A stretch of DNA of 64,000 nucleotides from Perkinsus marinus ATCC 50983 (Eukaryota; Perkinsozoa; Perkinsida; Perkinsidae): assembly GCF_000006405.1 (NCBI RefSeq), contig NW_003214659.1, positions 232,674-296,673 of the forward strand, written 5' to 3'. The translations under genes were made by a program, and so were the position numbers. The notes below the pieces were generated by a model. It was not told the DNA's origin, did no database searches, and was given only the letters and a program-made list of their open reading frames with translations. Shown here piece after piece: positions 54,349-64,000 of this stretch (position 1 is its first letter; the number at the start of each line of letters is the position of its first letter).

Positions 54349-56389
54349 CTACAATGACTGCGCACCACCAGTCAACATATTCTCAGTCAGGATGAAGGTA
54401 TCGTTTCCCTCTGTTGGTATCGTGGTCTCTTCAGACACCTCATCCCTGTCAACGACCAAGTGAGGATTCTGGCCGAACCCATTGCGGACTCACCTAGGTT
54501 TCCTTGTGCTTATCCTGAAAACCGTTCTTCCAGCTTGAACTGTCAATATTGACCCTCCCGCATCGGCCGCATCGTCGCCTGAAATGAACTGCCGTTCTGC
54601 AAAAACGAAACGGGTGTGTTCGATTCGATGCTTCCATAAAGAGCGTCTTTCACAAGCAACGGCGTGATATTCGGGCAAACTGAAGTGCCCAGGGCTTTTC
54701 CCCTGGGCGGTCGAACATGGGAGAGGAACGCCCAATGCAGAGGAGAACTATACCGCAAGATAATCATCCACTAACGGACCTGTTGAGGCATTGACCAGTT
54801 TTGGACGCCGCATTGCCACAAGCGTTCCGAACTTCGAATTATGGTCTTCTAGAATAAATCTTCCATCGTCCGCGAGCGAAACCGTCGCGTGCCAACGAGA
54901 TATCGAAACCTGCATCGTGGCTGTCAATTTCTGACGTTGCGAAGAGACAATAATCCTACATCAGCTATTCTCACGTCGCTCTCGTGGCCTCTACCAAGCT
55001 TCAGTGCCTTCTTACCCGCGAGGGAGATAACGTAGACACCCTTGGAGTGCATAGAGGACTGACCGTTCATACCTGAAGTACCGCACTTGTACGCAGCTGC
55101 CCAATTCTAGACAACGCCCAGACAGACTTGTGATTATTGTCCCTAATCGAATGGTACTGAGCTGGCCAACCTCGACACCGCTGGATCCAACGCCCGAGAT
55201 ATTACCTTCTCTGGGATCAATTCGCATCACATTCTCCAATACCAAATAAGGCGCTTTGGTCTCAGGCATCGGTACCTAATTAAAGCGAACTCCATGATAT
55301 CTCTATGATTGGTGACTCACGAGCTGGGAAGTGGTTCCATCAGGGAGCACGACGTTCATCGGATAGCTCGTCCGACAGAGCTCACACGTGAGTTGATGAA
55401 AGAGATATCTACAGAAACATTCTAACGAAGGACAACACAATCGCCACGTACGTGTGTGGAGTATTATGCCCATCATTCCCCCCGAGGCACAACCTTCCCT
55501 CTATCCAGTGACGTAAACAGCCGAGATGAACATAACGGATACTCCCTCGACAAGCGCAAGCTTCAATCAATGGATCATCTTCATCCGAGCCAGAAGCCTA
55601 GTACGTCAAGATAACGCGACCCTTCATCCCGACGCATACCAACCTCAAGTAGACAGATCCTACACGGCATGCCATCGGCTTCTGGAGGGGCGCATCGAGC
55701 TACCGAGGTCGCAGGGTCAGTGCTGCTCAGAATTGGTCGAACCTTGCAAAGAGGATTTGTGGTCACTCTAAATTTCTAACACTGCTGGGATATCACCAAG
55801 CGATCCTCGGAGTCTGCACAGAGCTGACGCACACGCAATTTGAAACGACCCAGCTTGATGATGTCCCCTTCCAGAAGGGTATGGGGTCCAAGCTGAAGTC
55901 GAAAGTCAGTCAATAATCTACAGACTTAGTGCGAGTTTTACTTCTTTCACAACAAGCCAAAGACTCTTGGGGATCAGCCGACATGTGCCCGACTGTTTAT
56001 CTGCGGGTTGTATCATGAACCTGATAACACCCGCGTCCAGGGACATCTGTACAAAGCATGGGTACCTTGAATCGAAATTGATACATTTCATGAGATAGTC
56101 CGACTCCTCTCTTGAAGGAATCGCATCGACCGACGCATCTTCTATACGAACGTCGTCTACGATGAAAATCGATTCTCCGGCTGACGACACATACCACGTT
56201 CTTGCGCTTACCATTTCTCCGCACGAATCTGACCGTTTGGTTCAAAGCGAAGTCCCGGCGAACAACGTGTTGGCTCTCGTAATCGAAGAGGTCATGAGAG
56301 TCCCGAGTCCACGTCGTTGACTCAGTGTATACCGTGGGGATGAAGTGGGACATTCCCCACGAGAAAACGGAAATGCTAATGGGCGACAC
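54349..56389 (-). CDS. RING-variant plus FHA domain protein
   Basis: About ten exons separated by introns as short as 31 nt. In gene order: RDFALNQTVRFVRRN and CINFDSRYPCFVQ...SGTCRLIPKSLWLVVKE (56230-55960); LGPHTLLEGDIIKLGRFKLRVRQL (55897-55825); PCRICLLE (55675); DEDDPLIEACACRGSIRYVHLGCLRHWIEGRL (55591-55495); CELCRTSYPMNVVLPDGTTSQL (55390-55325); PYLVLENVMRIDP (55240-55200); an FHA domain, VYVISLAGKKALKLGRGHESDVRIAD (55045-54970), SISRWHATVSLADDGRFILEDHNSKFGTLV (54915-54825) and FISGDDAADAGGSILTVQAGRTVFRIST (54594-54510); and an acidic tail ending GGAQSL. The Cys/His order CxxC...CxC...HxxC...CxxC is a C4HC3 RING-variant as in MARCH-type E3 ligases, here joined to a phosphothreonine-binding FHA domain. 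A phospho-dependent ubiquitin ligase role is inferred. No membrane spans are seen. Confidence 0.85.
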
Positions 56390-56568
56390 ATGACCGATTA
56401 TTTTTGAACGGACTGGAAATATAGTTATTGAGATAGGAAAGGAGTTATCAGATGATCGACGGCACCGTGTTTCCCAGACACCAGAACACTCCTGATCATC
56501 AGAAGCATAGGGGTTTCATAGCCCATGAGTCATAGGCGTGGCCTGTCAACCTCGACTGATTATTCAAG

Positions 56569-57707
56569 TTGTCTCGTTTCCACTCGGCGGCGAAGTTGCG
56601 CGATCGATTTAGCGCGCGCCCGATCGATATCCTCACACGCCCAAATTGTGTCGTACGTAAAATCACCGACTGGGCTCGATGTGTTGGGACCTGCTCAATG
56701 AATAAGAAAGCTCTTGTAACATACCAAAGTCGATTAGTAGGACGACAAGCATGGATGCTCGCCGAATTGAAGGCAATTCTTGGGGACTTGGGTCGCAAGT
56801 ACTATATGGCGTTCGACGTGATCGGGCGTCGCATACATCCGTGTCGCAGTCTTGTCCCTTGGCACCTGCCTAAGTGAATGGTCGTGTTGTCACACCCGAG
56901 TGCCTTTCATGAAGTCCATCGGCATCATACAGTTGCCCATCGTAGTGGTGTTGAAAGGCTTCCTAACGTGTTGAGGCAATGGGTATCAATGCATCCAAAA
57001 GATTCCCACTTGATCAAACCAATCAAAAGGCAAGTACTGTTGAACTACCTAGAGGCTACGTGGTGTAGTGTTGCTGACACCTGGGGGCAAACCCGGCTCA
57101 GGTACGCAGCTGCTTACGAACAGAAGATGCATGATGCGAAGCACATCCGAGCACATGCGATGACAGGACTGTTGTCCCAAGTACAGCGGGAACTCGAAGA
57201 GACCATCAGGCCGCTCGACAAGGCGATCAAAGAAGCACTCGATCTCGGCCAGGTTGGTTCGACGGAACAAATGAAAATTCATTATCCTCGCGCTCGCGAG
57301 GATAGTGCGCATTGACGTGTGCCGTTTCTTTTTGGTGTTTAGGATTTCGAAGGGTTAGATGAAGCTACACATTATGCTGCGAATCCTTGGCTAACTCTGC
57401 TGGGTGGCAATCAAGTTCGGAGCCTCATCGAAGCGCATCACGGCTTAGCAGTGAGTTCAGCTGACTTTGATTCCTGTTCTACTCTATCGTAGCACGTCGC
57501 ACATCCCTCATTGTTGAGAGTGCGCGACTTAACGGACAAAGTAATTAACCTCCCAGTGAGAAGCGCGTGTATGCCCATGCTTGTGCCTTTCCAAAATGAC
57601 ACGATGAGAGTGCTCCGATCTCATGAAGGATTTCTATGAACTTCCGTGTAGAGTTGGAGACATGGGAAAAAGCGTGGGCGTTTCAAATTTTCTCGGGCGA
57701 GCGCTAA
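56569..57707 (+). CDS. Unknown spliced protein, helical
   Basis: Coding pieces in consistent phase: LVTYQSRLVGRQAWMLAELKAILGDLGRKYYMAFDVIG (56720-56826); RLPNVLRQWVSMHPKDSHLIKPIKRQVLLNYLEATWCSVADTWGQTRLRYAAAYEQKM...QVQRELEETIRPLDKAIKEALDLGQ (56965-57252); DFEGLDEATHYAANPWLTLLGGNQVRSLIEAHHGLA (57342-57449); HVAHPSLLRVRDLTDKVINLPVRSACMPML (57493-57580); and perhaps ELETWEKAWAFQIFSGER. A TGA at 56875 sits in frame between the first two pieces and presumably falls in an intron. No family is recognised. Confidence 0.5.
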
Positions 57708-59388
57708 TTCAATCGTCAGGAAACGATCGCAGTGAGCTTGGCAAGTTTCCATCGATCAATGATGTAGGTTTAATTATCTGTGTAGGTGTTGTTGGATTAT
57801 CTCTCTACGGAGTCCTCTCCGGGTCTCCTTTGATGGCCGAATTGGTCCCGCTACGTATCAGTGGCGTCGAGAGGCGCGGCCGATTCTTCGTTGAGGAGGC
57901 GGTGGATTGCGAAGGCGTAGCTGCGTCTCACATCTATCATACCAGAGTCTCCTATCGTGACTGTTGCGGTGGTGATGCTTCCCCTACCGGTTGTTGTGAC
58001 GACTCGGTCAAGTCAGCTACTAGCGTCACTACTACTGAGTGTGGTTACACGAGCAGTTCCAGCACGGCTTGCAGTGTGGCCATCGAGCCACTGCGGATTC
58101 GCCGGGTCGGTCGATTCTTATGTGATTGCTTTCCCGAGCAGGCCCAAGTCATGCCTCGCAAACAAGTCGGGCGTTTTGAAGTACAGACTCTTGCTCCGGG
58201 GTGTATCTCGAGGATCGAAGACGGTTCGTCGCAGACTGTGGTGCTCCGCCGATGGCCCTGTCGAAGCAAGACGGTACATTCCGTACAGGTCTCCTCAGTG
58301 GTTCCTGTACGGACTCGCTCAACAGCATAATCACGTCGCTCCTCATCGTGTGATATCTCACAACAAGCTCGGTTTTGGTCAGTTACGAGGTTGCACTACG
58401 GTGATAGGCTAATACCACTGTCCGTGGTGGCGTTGAATAGCCAACAGCACCTACCCTATTATATTGTATTTTTTGCAGGACTGCAGTGTACTTTTGAGGG
58501 GATTGTCGCGTTTGACGTGGCGGCACTTCTAGTAGGAGTAGATAGAATGAAAAAAGATGTTATGACGACTATTTGCAATGATGATGATAGTGAACATGAT
58601 TTTGCTACTATATTGCTTGCTGCTTATCACATTGCTATCTTTATAACAGGGTTCCAACCTTATGCGTAGCTCGTCCCGTCAAGCTACTACTGTATTTATA
58701 ACAGGCTCGTCTCTGTGTAGTTTTACCTCTTTCAACTGCGTAGTTGAAGGGGATATAATAGATATTTCTTGCTGACACGAATTCCTATTTCGAGTACCCC
58801 CGTCGCTACTGCCAGTAGCTGTTTGCTGACATGCTTGATTCCGTAATGTCGCTATCATCATCATGAGAGAATTTGTTGGGTGCTGAGAATTGTACTGTGA
58901 TCACGTTCCGCGTTACGCAGTATAGCAAGGTCGTCATGAGTTCCTGAGGGAGTGGTATGTCCCCTTTACAACGCTTCAGAATACCACTTAAGGTGGTGTA
59001 GAGCCAGCGCTTAGGATCATCAAGTTCTGCAAATTACTGATGGATTTTGTGGTTAATTTGGCGGGGGAGTTCGTTGAGGAGTGGTATGTGTAGTGTAATT
59101 AAGTAAATGCCTAGGGGAAGTACCTCCGATGAACCCCTGGATGGGCCTGATGTCACCGCTGCCTTTTCGAAGGCTATTGCTCATACGCTCGGTAGAGGAT
59201 TTTGATCTGACTACTATTGTAGTGTCGAGGACGGTCTCGTCCTTAGCTGCATCGGATTCGGTCGACTCGCTTGGCTCGTTGGAGGATGAGATGAATGGTG
59301 TAGAATTGCGGAGGCTTTCGTAAGAGGACTGCGTGAGTCTGGACCATTTCGTTCTGGTGACGGAAGGATCTCTTTGAATTCGCTTTCT
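57708..59388. other. Unassigned region
   Basis: A 235-codon open frame (57623-58330) and an overlapping one in another frame (57957-58412) are present, but neither resembles a known family and each undermines the other. Ser/Asp-rich short frames at 59129-59323 are equally unsupported. Confidence 0.35.
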
Positions 59389-59448
59389 CGCTTGCGCACT
59401 GACCTAATGTGACCTTAGTACGGTCATGTTAACTTCAGTGCGCAAGCG
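59389..59448. promoter_or_regulatory. Perfect 14-bp inverted repeat, hairpin-forming
   Basis: CGCTTGCGCACTGA (59389-59402) and TCAGTGCGCAAGCG (59435-59448) are exact inverted copies around a 32-bp spacer that is itself partly palindromic (GTGACC / GGTCAT). It lies about 150-200 bp upstream of the first exon of the IQ/ankyrin gene. Confidence 0.5.
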
Positions 59449-59599
59449 TAATAGGTAATACTACGGTCACCGTAGTAGTGCTCCATACGGAATGGGCACA
59501 CTATCGCATCTACATCGGCATTCTCGCGATAGTATGGTCGTAGGACCTCAGCCCACGTTAGTATGGTCATAGGACCGTGGCCCACACGACCGTTACCCC

Positions 59600-62500
59600 A
59601 TCAGGAGCAAGTGTCCAGCGGACTTGGAGCACGACATCGCTGAATTTCTGGCACGCTCCGCGACGGAAAGTTCGAGTTTGGCAAGGAGGTTCCGACGAAA
59701 TTGCCAAGCGCTCGAGAAGGCGCATTCGAAATGGGGAGATCGATTCGGCAAAGTGCAGGACGATAGAAAAAGGGTCGCGGAGAGGTGAATATCTCAGCCG
59801 CTTATCAGACTTGAAATCTGAAAGGACTTTGCCAGATATAATACGGAGAAAGATGAGAACGAGAAGGGTCTACCCTGGCTCAAGATACCAGACCTGCCCA
59901 AACGTGTTACCCGAGATGTTGATGGTGTGGTAGGGCCCTCACCACGCCTCATTGGGCAAGGGCAGTGTTCAGACTAGGAAGTATGCTAAGGCCCCGCATT
60001 TGAGCAAGCTGCTGAAGACGCAGTATGTGGCTGAGGCTATGAAGGAGTTCATTCAACCGGCCCGCCGAGCTCGAGAGTTGAGAAGAGCCCCGGCGGAGCG
60101 GTGCCTGGAGGAAATGGACAGAGACGGCGGCTGGCCGAAGAGACCGCCGGCTACCACTCGCGATGCTTGCCCGTTCCGATGGGATGAGGCTACCGAGAAG
60201 AGGTTTATCAGGTCAAACTCGTCTTAGTTAACCCGAATGATAACCTATGAATTTAACAGCGATTCGCACTTCGTCGCATTCAGTGGTGCGGCTCGAGAGT
60301 GGTCAAATTGGTAGAGTAGCAGTGTTGGAATAGATGTTCGATTTCCTCAGCTAAGCTCAGGAGTTTCCTCACTAATTATACAGGTTTACATACGAATTCG
60401 GGTAGAAGTGTACAGAAACCGATGAGAATTTCATCAATTTTTTCGCAGAATTTCCACAGATGTCACCTACACATGTAGTTGACCATGTGCATATTTTCCC
60501 ACACGACGTCAGGGAGTAGTGAATGGATATCCTGCTTGGCCCTCCCTACGTGAGGGCTCTTGGTTTAGATGCCAGAAAGCAATGAAACATAACATAGGCA
60601 ATAAGACAACGAACTGGGGTAGGCTCACCATGCTGAGGATGTTGCACGATACCAACTCTGAGATTAAACAAGGACGCCAGCTCACATACAGGCCTGGAGG
60701 CTATGGTAGGCTCGTGGAGGGGCACGGATAGGAGCCGATGGAACTCAGGGGATGCCTCCTCCGAATTGATCCTGAGCAGCTCTATGACGTCGTTGGTGAA
60801 GGACCACATTCAAAAAGATGTACTCGACATGCCGGCAGAAGCTCGAGAAACGTAAATCTCTACAATTGGGCGAATATTTAGTTTGAATCTTTTCCAAAAA
60901 GACGTTGGTGAATTGACGGGCTATTATAATCTAGATCGGACTAGGGGTGCTTCGCTGTGTTCGGATGGCGATAGGAAGGACGTCTGCTGGGATGCCTAGA
61001 TGGTCAGAGTGGAGGAGCAAGTATCTTCTACGTTGACTTATGAAGCAACTCGTGATCTGCAAGCCTGGTCAGACAATCGCTCAAAGTACTTAGCGAAGGA
61101 GGCCAAACGACTAGAGCGCAGTTAAGCCGTCCATGCAAAATCGGCCCTTCCTGGTTTGCGATAGAGAACTCCTTACGAGAGCACCAAGCAGAGGCTAAAC
61201 GTGCCAGGACGAGAGTCGCGGCCAACGCCAGGGGAAGTGCTCGACGAGTTCGAGTGTGGCTCAACGTATGTCTGCCAGGGCGGTTCTCAGCTGAGCTTCT
61301 CATAGAGTCCTCGACGGACGCATCCTAATGATGGCTCGGCCGGCTACAGGAAGGATGTGGAGCGATGGGCGGCACGCGGCACTGAGACAGATGACCGACG
61401 ACGCCAGTACTTGGCCCGTGGACGATTTACAGGAGGTGCGTGGCCGCCCTGTTGGTCCTGTGTTGCTGTGGTTATGGCAGGCCCCTATAATGACTTTGCC
61501 AAGCTATTCACCCAGAAGGACCGTGAGCAAGCAGCCCTGTTGCTACAACGGAGTTGGAGGGCTCGAAAGTTCAGTCAGCGGATCGAAGGGGCCATACAGA
61601 AACGTTTAGAGCTGGAGAGACGGATGCACGAATCACAGGCAAGAGGGACCCAACTGGAAACGATCACAGTCCACGCGTGGTGCGGTGACGGCATTTTGGT
61701 GCTGTTCAGGCAAAGGAAGAGCAGAAGAAGGTCGCTAAAGGGGAGTATGGGTCGTCCAAGATGGTAAGAGGCATATTCCATGGTGGACACACTGAAGGGC
61801 ATCGGGATAATCTCCGGGCTAAATTGGTGAGCACTCCGGGGGACTAGCCGCGGTGTTTCACGGGTTTTCATGCTCGTTTCAGAGGCTGCACGGAAACGGC
61901 TTCGGCTATAGCTTTTCAAGGGAAAGCTTTGGAACAAAACCACGGATATATTTCAGCTATATCATCTAGTTGGGGAAATAGAAATTCTAGTTTCAGTCTC
62001 AATTTCACGCTAGGACTCGGGCCATGGCGGCGATCGGTTCGAGCCTCTCTTGTTTCTTCAGCTCACTTCGGTGATTTTTCCCTCCATAGTTTTCGTGCAG
62101 GTTGCCATTCGTGATGCCCTACGTGTTACACTCATAGCCACTCCTTGCTATCAGGTCCACTGGATACGTTATGCTGGCCGATGGGCTCCTCGCGTGATGC
62201 ATAGTAGGGAGGTCGAAATGATGGAGATGCTCGCGGAAGGTGTAGGGGACCAGAAGGACTACGGGTAAACCAGTCTAGGTCGAGGAGCGTATAGTATATA
62301 CTCCTAGGTACGCCTTGGAGGTTGCTTGCCGGGAAGGCCATCGCGACGGCATCATCTTCTTCCTGAGCACGCCTGGTATGGCCGACTTACTGCGACCGTT
62401 CATGGTCAAGTGCACAGTGTGCGCGGCTGAGGCATCCAATGACAACTGCTTCGGTCTCATGCTGGACCAGCTCACTTCGTCGGAGCTTTCCGAGTTGGCT

Positions 62501-63193
62501 GAGTCCCATCCTAACCTGTACCGCTCTACTGAGCGTCGACGAAGTTCAGTACCGATAGCGAGGCGGAGGAGGCGGAGCTCCTTGGCGATCACCCAAGGTG
62601 GAGGCCGCGGATCGGAGCACAGCAAGCTGCTGAGATTGGCACGACGGAAAGCTGGGAACGTCGTTCGAGCGTGGCGACTTTATTTTCACCCGCGGAGTTC
62701 CAAAGGGAAACTCGATTTTGATACTTTTGTGGTGGCCTGCAAAGAGGCGAACGTCATTGGAGACTATGCTAGGGCGTTTCTCGAAGCCCAGGGGATAGAG
62801 CCTCCTCGAGAACAGGCGTACCTCCATCCGAACGGCTGCGTTACTTTTTATGACCTGTTCGACCACAACCTAGAGGGAACGACGTTGCGCCCCAGCGAGA
62901 TCTTGATGGCATTCCGTAGTGCCTTGAACAACGCTGTACGGAATTTGGGCCGAGTGAAGGGATCGAACCCGGCAGAAAGGTGGACAGCACTGTTCGAGAC
63001 AGCGAGCCATGGCAGGAGGATACCGAGGGACCACTTCACGCAGGTGATCTTCTAGCGAGCGATATGGCGTCTTGAATACTCCTAGGTTTGCGAGAAACGA
63101 CGGCTGATGCCGCCCGAGACGGATCTGAACACGCTCTTTGACTGGCTCGATGTCGATCGCGACGATCACTTGCTTGAGTCAGACTTCGAGTAA
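59600..63193 (+). CDS. IQ motif, ankyrin-like and EF-hand protein
   Basis: Many exons. Recognisable parts in order: DLEHDIAEFLARSATESSSLARRFRRNCQALEKAH (59613-59730); DFARYNTEKDENEKGLPWLKIPDLPKRVTRDV; KYAKAPHLSKLLKTQYVAEAMKEFIQPARRARELRRAPAERCLEEMDRDGGWPKR (about 59980-60140); an IQ calmodulin-binding motif, REQAALLLQRSWRARKFSQRI (61521-61583), with a charged helix after it; ankyrin-like helices REVEMMEMLAEGVGDQKDYG / YALEVACREGHRDGIIFFLSTPGM (62210-62385); a long C-terminal exon (62308-63043); and a last exon (63086-63193) with an EF-hand, LFDWLDVDRDDHLLESDFE (loop DVDRDDHLLESD). A calcium/calmodulin-linked scaffold is inferred. A family-1 element lies in an intron near 60.4 kb. Splitting into two genes remains possible. 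Confidence 0.55.
60320..60504 (+). mobile_element. MITE family 1, copy 15 (IQ/ankyrin gene intron)
   Basis: The most complete copy, 185 bp: CAGTGTTGGAATAGATG...CATATTTTCCCACAC. It directly abuts a tRNA D-arm-like sequence (GGTCAAATTGGTAGAGTAGC, 60301-60320). Confidence 0.9.
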
Positions 63194-64000
63194 CTCCTCG
63201 TTGTTGGTCATTTACTGATTGCTGGTCCGGCAGGTGGCTTCATCACAACTTCAAATTGGTGCATCAGTGACCCTCTAAGTAGCAGGTGGAGCATGACACG
63301 CTTGCCTGTTAGTTTGCCAACTCTTCTGATCGGGCTGAAGCATTTGGTTGCTGTTTGAGTATACAGCTGGGATCTCAAGGGGTAGTCGATTACTGCTGTC
63401 GCTGGTGTTTTGCACGCGTGCGCAGTGCGCGTGCGTGCAAAGGAGTATAGCACTACATTCATGTGGGGCGGCACAGGCCCAGCCTAGAGTAGGTCACTTG
63501 AGGTATGGAGCAGACGTAGTCCTCACATGGCTCCACGGCTGGTCGGAGCTGGAGGTGTCGAAGTGACCGATCAAAGAGAATGCTATGGGAGGTTAGAATC
63601 ATTAGAGCCAGGAGTATGCCAGCTCGGTCGAGATTCTCTTGACTTGAGTTCTTCGCAGCTGCTGGTCACGACCAATGTGCTACCGTGGATGTTTTATTGA
63701 ATATTCATCGGTTCCACGTCGGAGTTTGGGGGTCGCCCATCATCAGTGCGCCGGTATGAGCTGAGCTCGCCATCCTGTGATGGATGCCTCCTCAGCTCAT
63801 TGGGGGTTGGACGAAGACCCCTGGCCATGTTATTCTATCCGACGGCTGAGCGTGGCACATTCGTGAGGAACAGTAACCATAGCTGTATGTGATTCACATT
63901 CGGGGCGGCGTGTGTATTCGCGGGAGTCAAGCCGATCGATCTGAAGCGGACCTCAGTAGAGGCGGTAGTGGCTGCCGGCATGTATAGGAGGACGCTGGAA
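63194..64000. other. Intergenic, nothing recognised
   Basis: The only notable item is an alternating purine-pyrimidine near-palindrome at 63408-63441. Confidence 0.5.

Noticed and set aside
57623-58330. 235-aa protein
   Set aside because: No motif support, another frame overlaps it for most of its length, and its start overlaps the end of a better-supported spliced gene.
62959-62970. Another tRNA B-box motif (GGGATCGAACCC)
   Set aside because: It falls inside a coding exon (KGSNPAE) and is explained by the protein sequence.

Overview
The window is nuclear DNA of a protist eukaryote. Genes are densely packed and cut by many GT-AG introns, which are either very short (about 31-60 nt) or enlarged by small inverted-repeat elements. 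Almost every gene has to be assembled from several exons. The gene set (cytosolic ribosomal protein eS1, SR splicing factors, mitochondrial BCS1 and adrenodoxin, PUS7, CoaE, a RING-variant/FHA protein of a type common in alveolates) suggests an alveolate. Perkinsus is my best guess, but that is inference and no marker proves it. Two 100-N scaffold gaps lie at 10532-10631 and 34129-34228.

Layout. 1-1.55 kb: no recognisable gene. 1.56-4.4 kb: a minisatellite built from 30-bp and 41-bp units with an internal 1.8-kb duplication. 4.5-10.2 kb: a PIF1-like helicase whose 3' end runs into an array of 110-bp units, each a complete intron plus a 57-nt exon, directly followed by a Mutator-like transposase with SWIM and PHD zinc fingers. 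10.6-13.4 kb: a gene joining a [2Fe-2S] ferredoxin domain to leucine-rich repeats, with its 5' end lost in a gap. 14.2-14.8 kb: adrenodoxin. 16.4-20.9 kb: PUS7/TruD pseudouridine synthase. 21.6-24.7 kb (minus): BCS1 AAA-ATPase. 25.0-26.3 kb (minus): a type I membrane protein. 26.5-28.9 kb: an SRSF1-like protein. 29.2-30.4 kb: a CYTH (thiamine-triphosphatase-like) enzyme. 31.0-33.2 kb: an amino acid/polyamine permease. 33.3-34.9 kb: a coiled-coil protein. 35.3-36.6 kb: an RRM-RS protein. 37.1-38.1 kb: eS1. 38.85-39.64 kb (minus): unknown. 39.8-40.9 kb (minus): dephospho-CoA kinase. 41.5-43.0 kb: a secretory-pathway membrane protein. 43.0-43.5 kb: a possible C2 protein. 44.5-46.2 kb: a pepsin-family protease. 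47.2-53.8 kb: an intact LTR retrotransposon with 474-bp LTRs. 54.3-56.4 kb (minus): RINGv-FHA protein. 56.6-57.7 kb: unknown. 59.6-63.2 kb: an IQ/ankyrin/EF-hand protein.

Mobile DNA shapes the gene structures. A roughly 180-bp inverted-repeat element (family 1) occurs 15 times, nearly always inside an intron, sometimes filling most of it and once supplying the splice donor. Two smaller families (2 and 3) behave similarly. The most unusual items are the helicase tandem exon-intron array beside the transposase, the intronic element families, the ferredoxin-LRR fusion, and the retrotransposon whose single ORF starts and stops inside its LTRs. All exon models are read by eye from splice signals, frame and family similarity. 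No transcripts or database searches were available.
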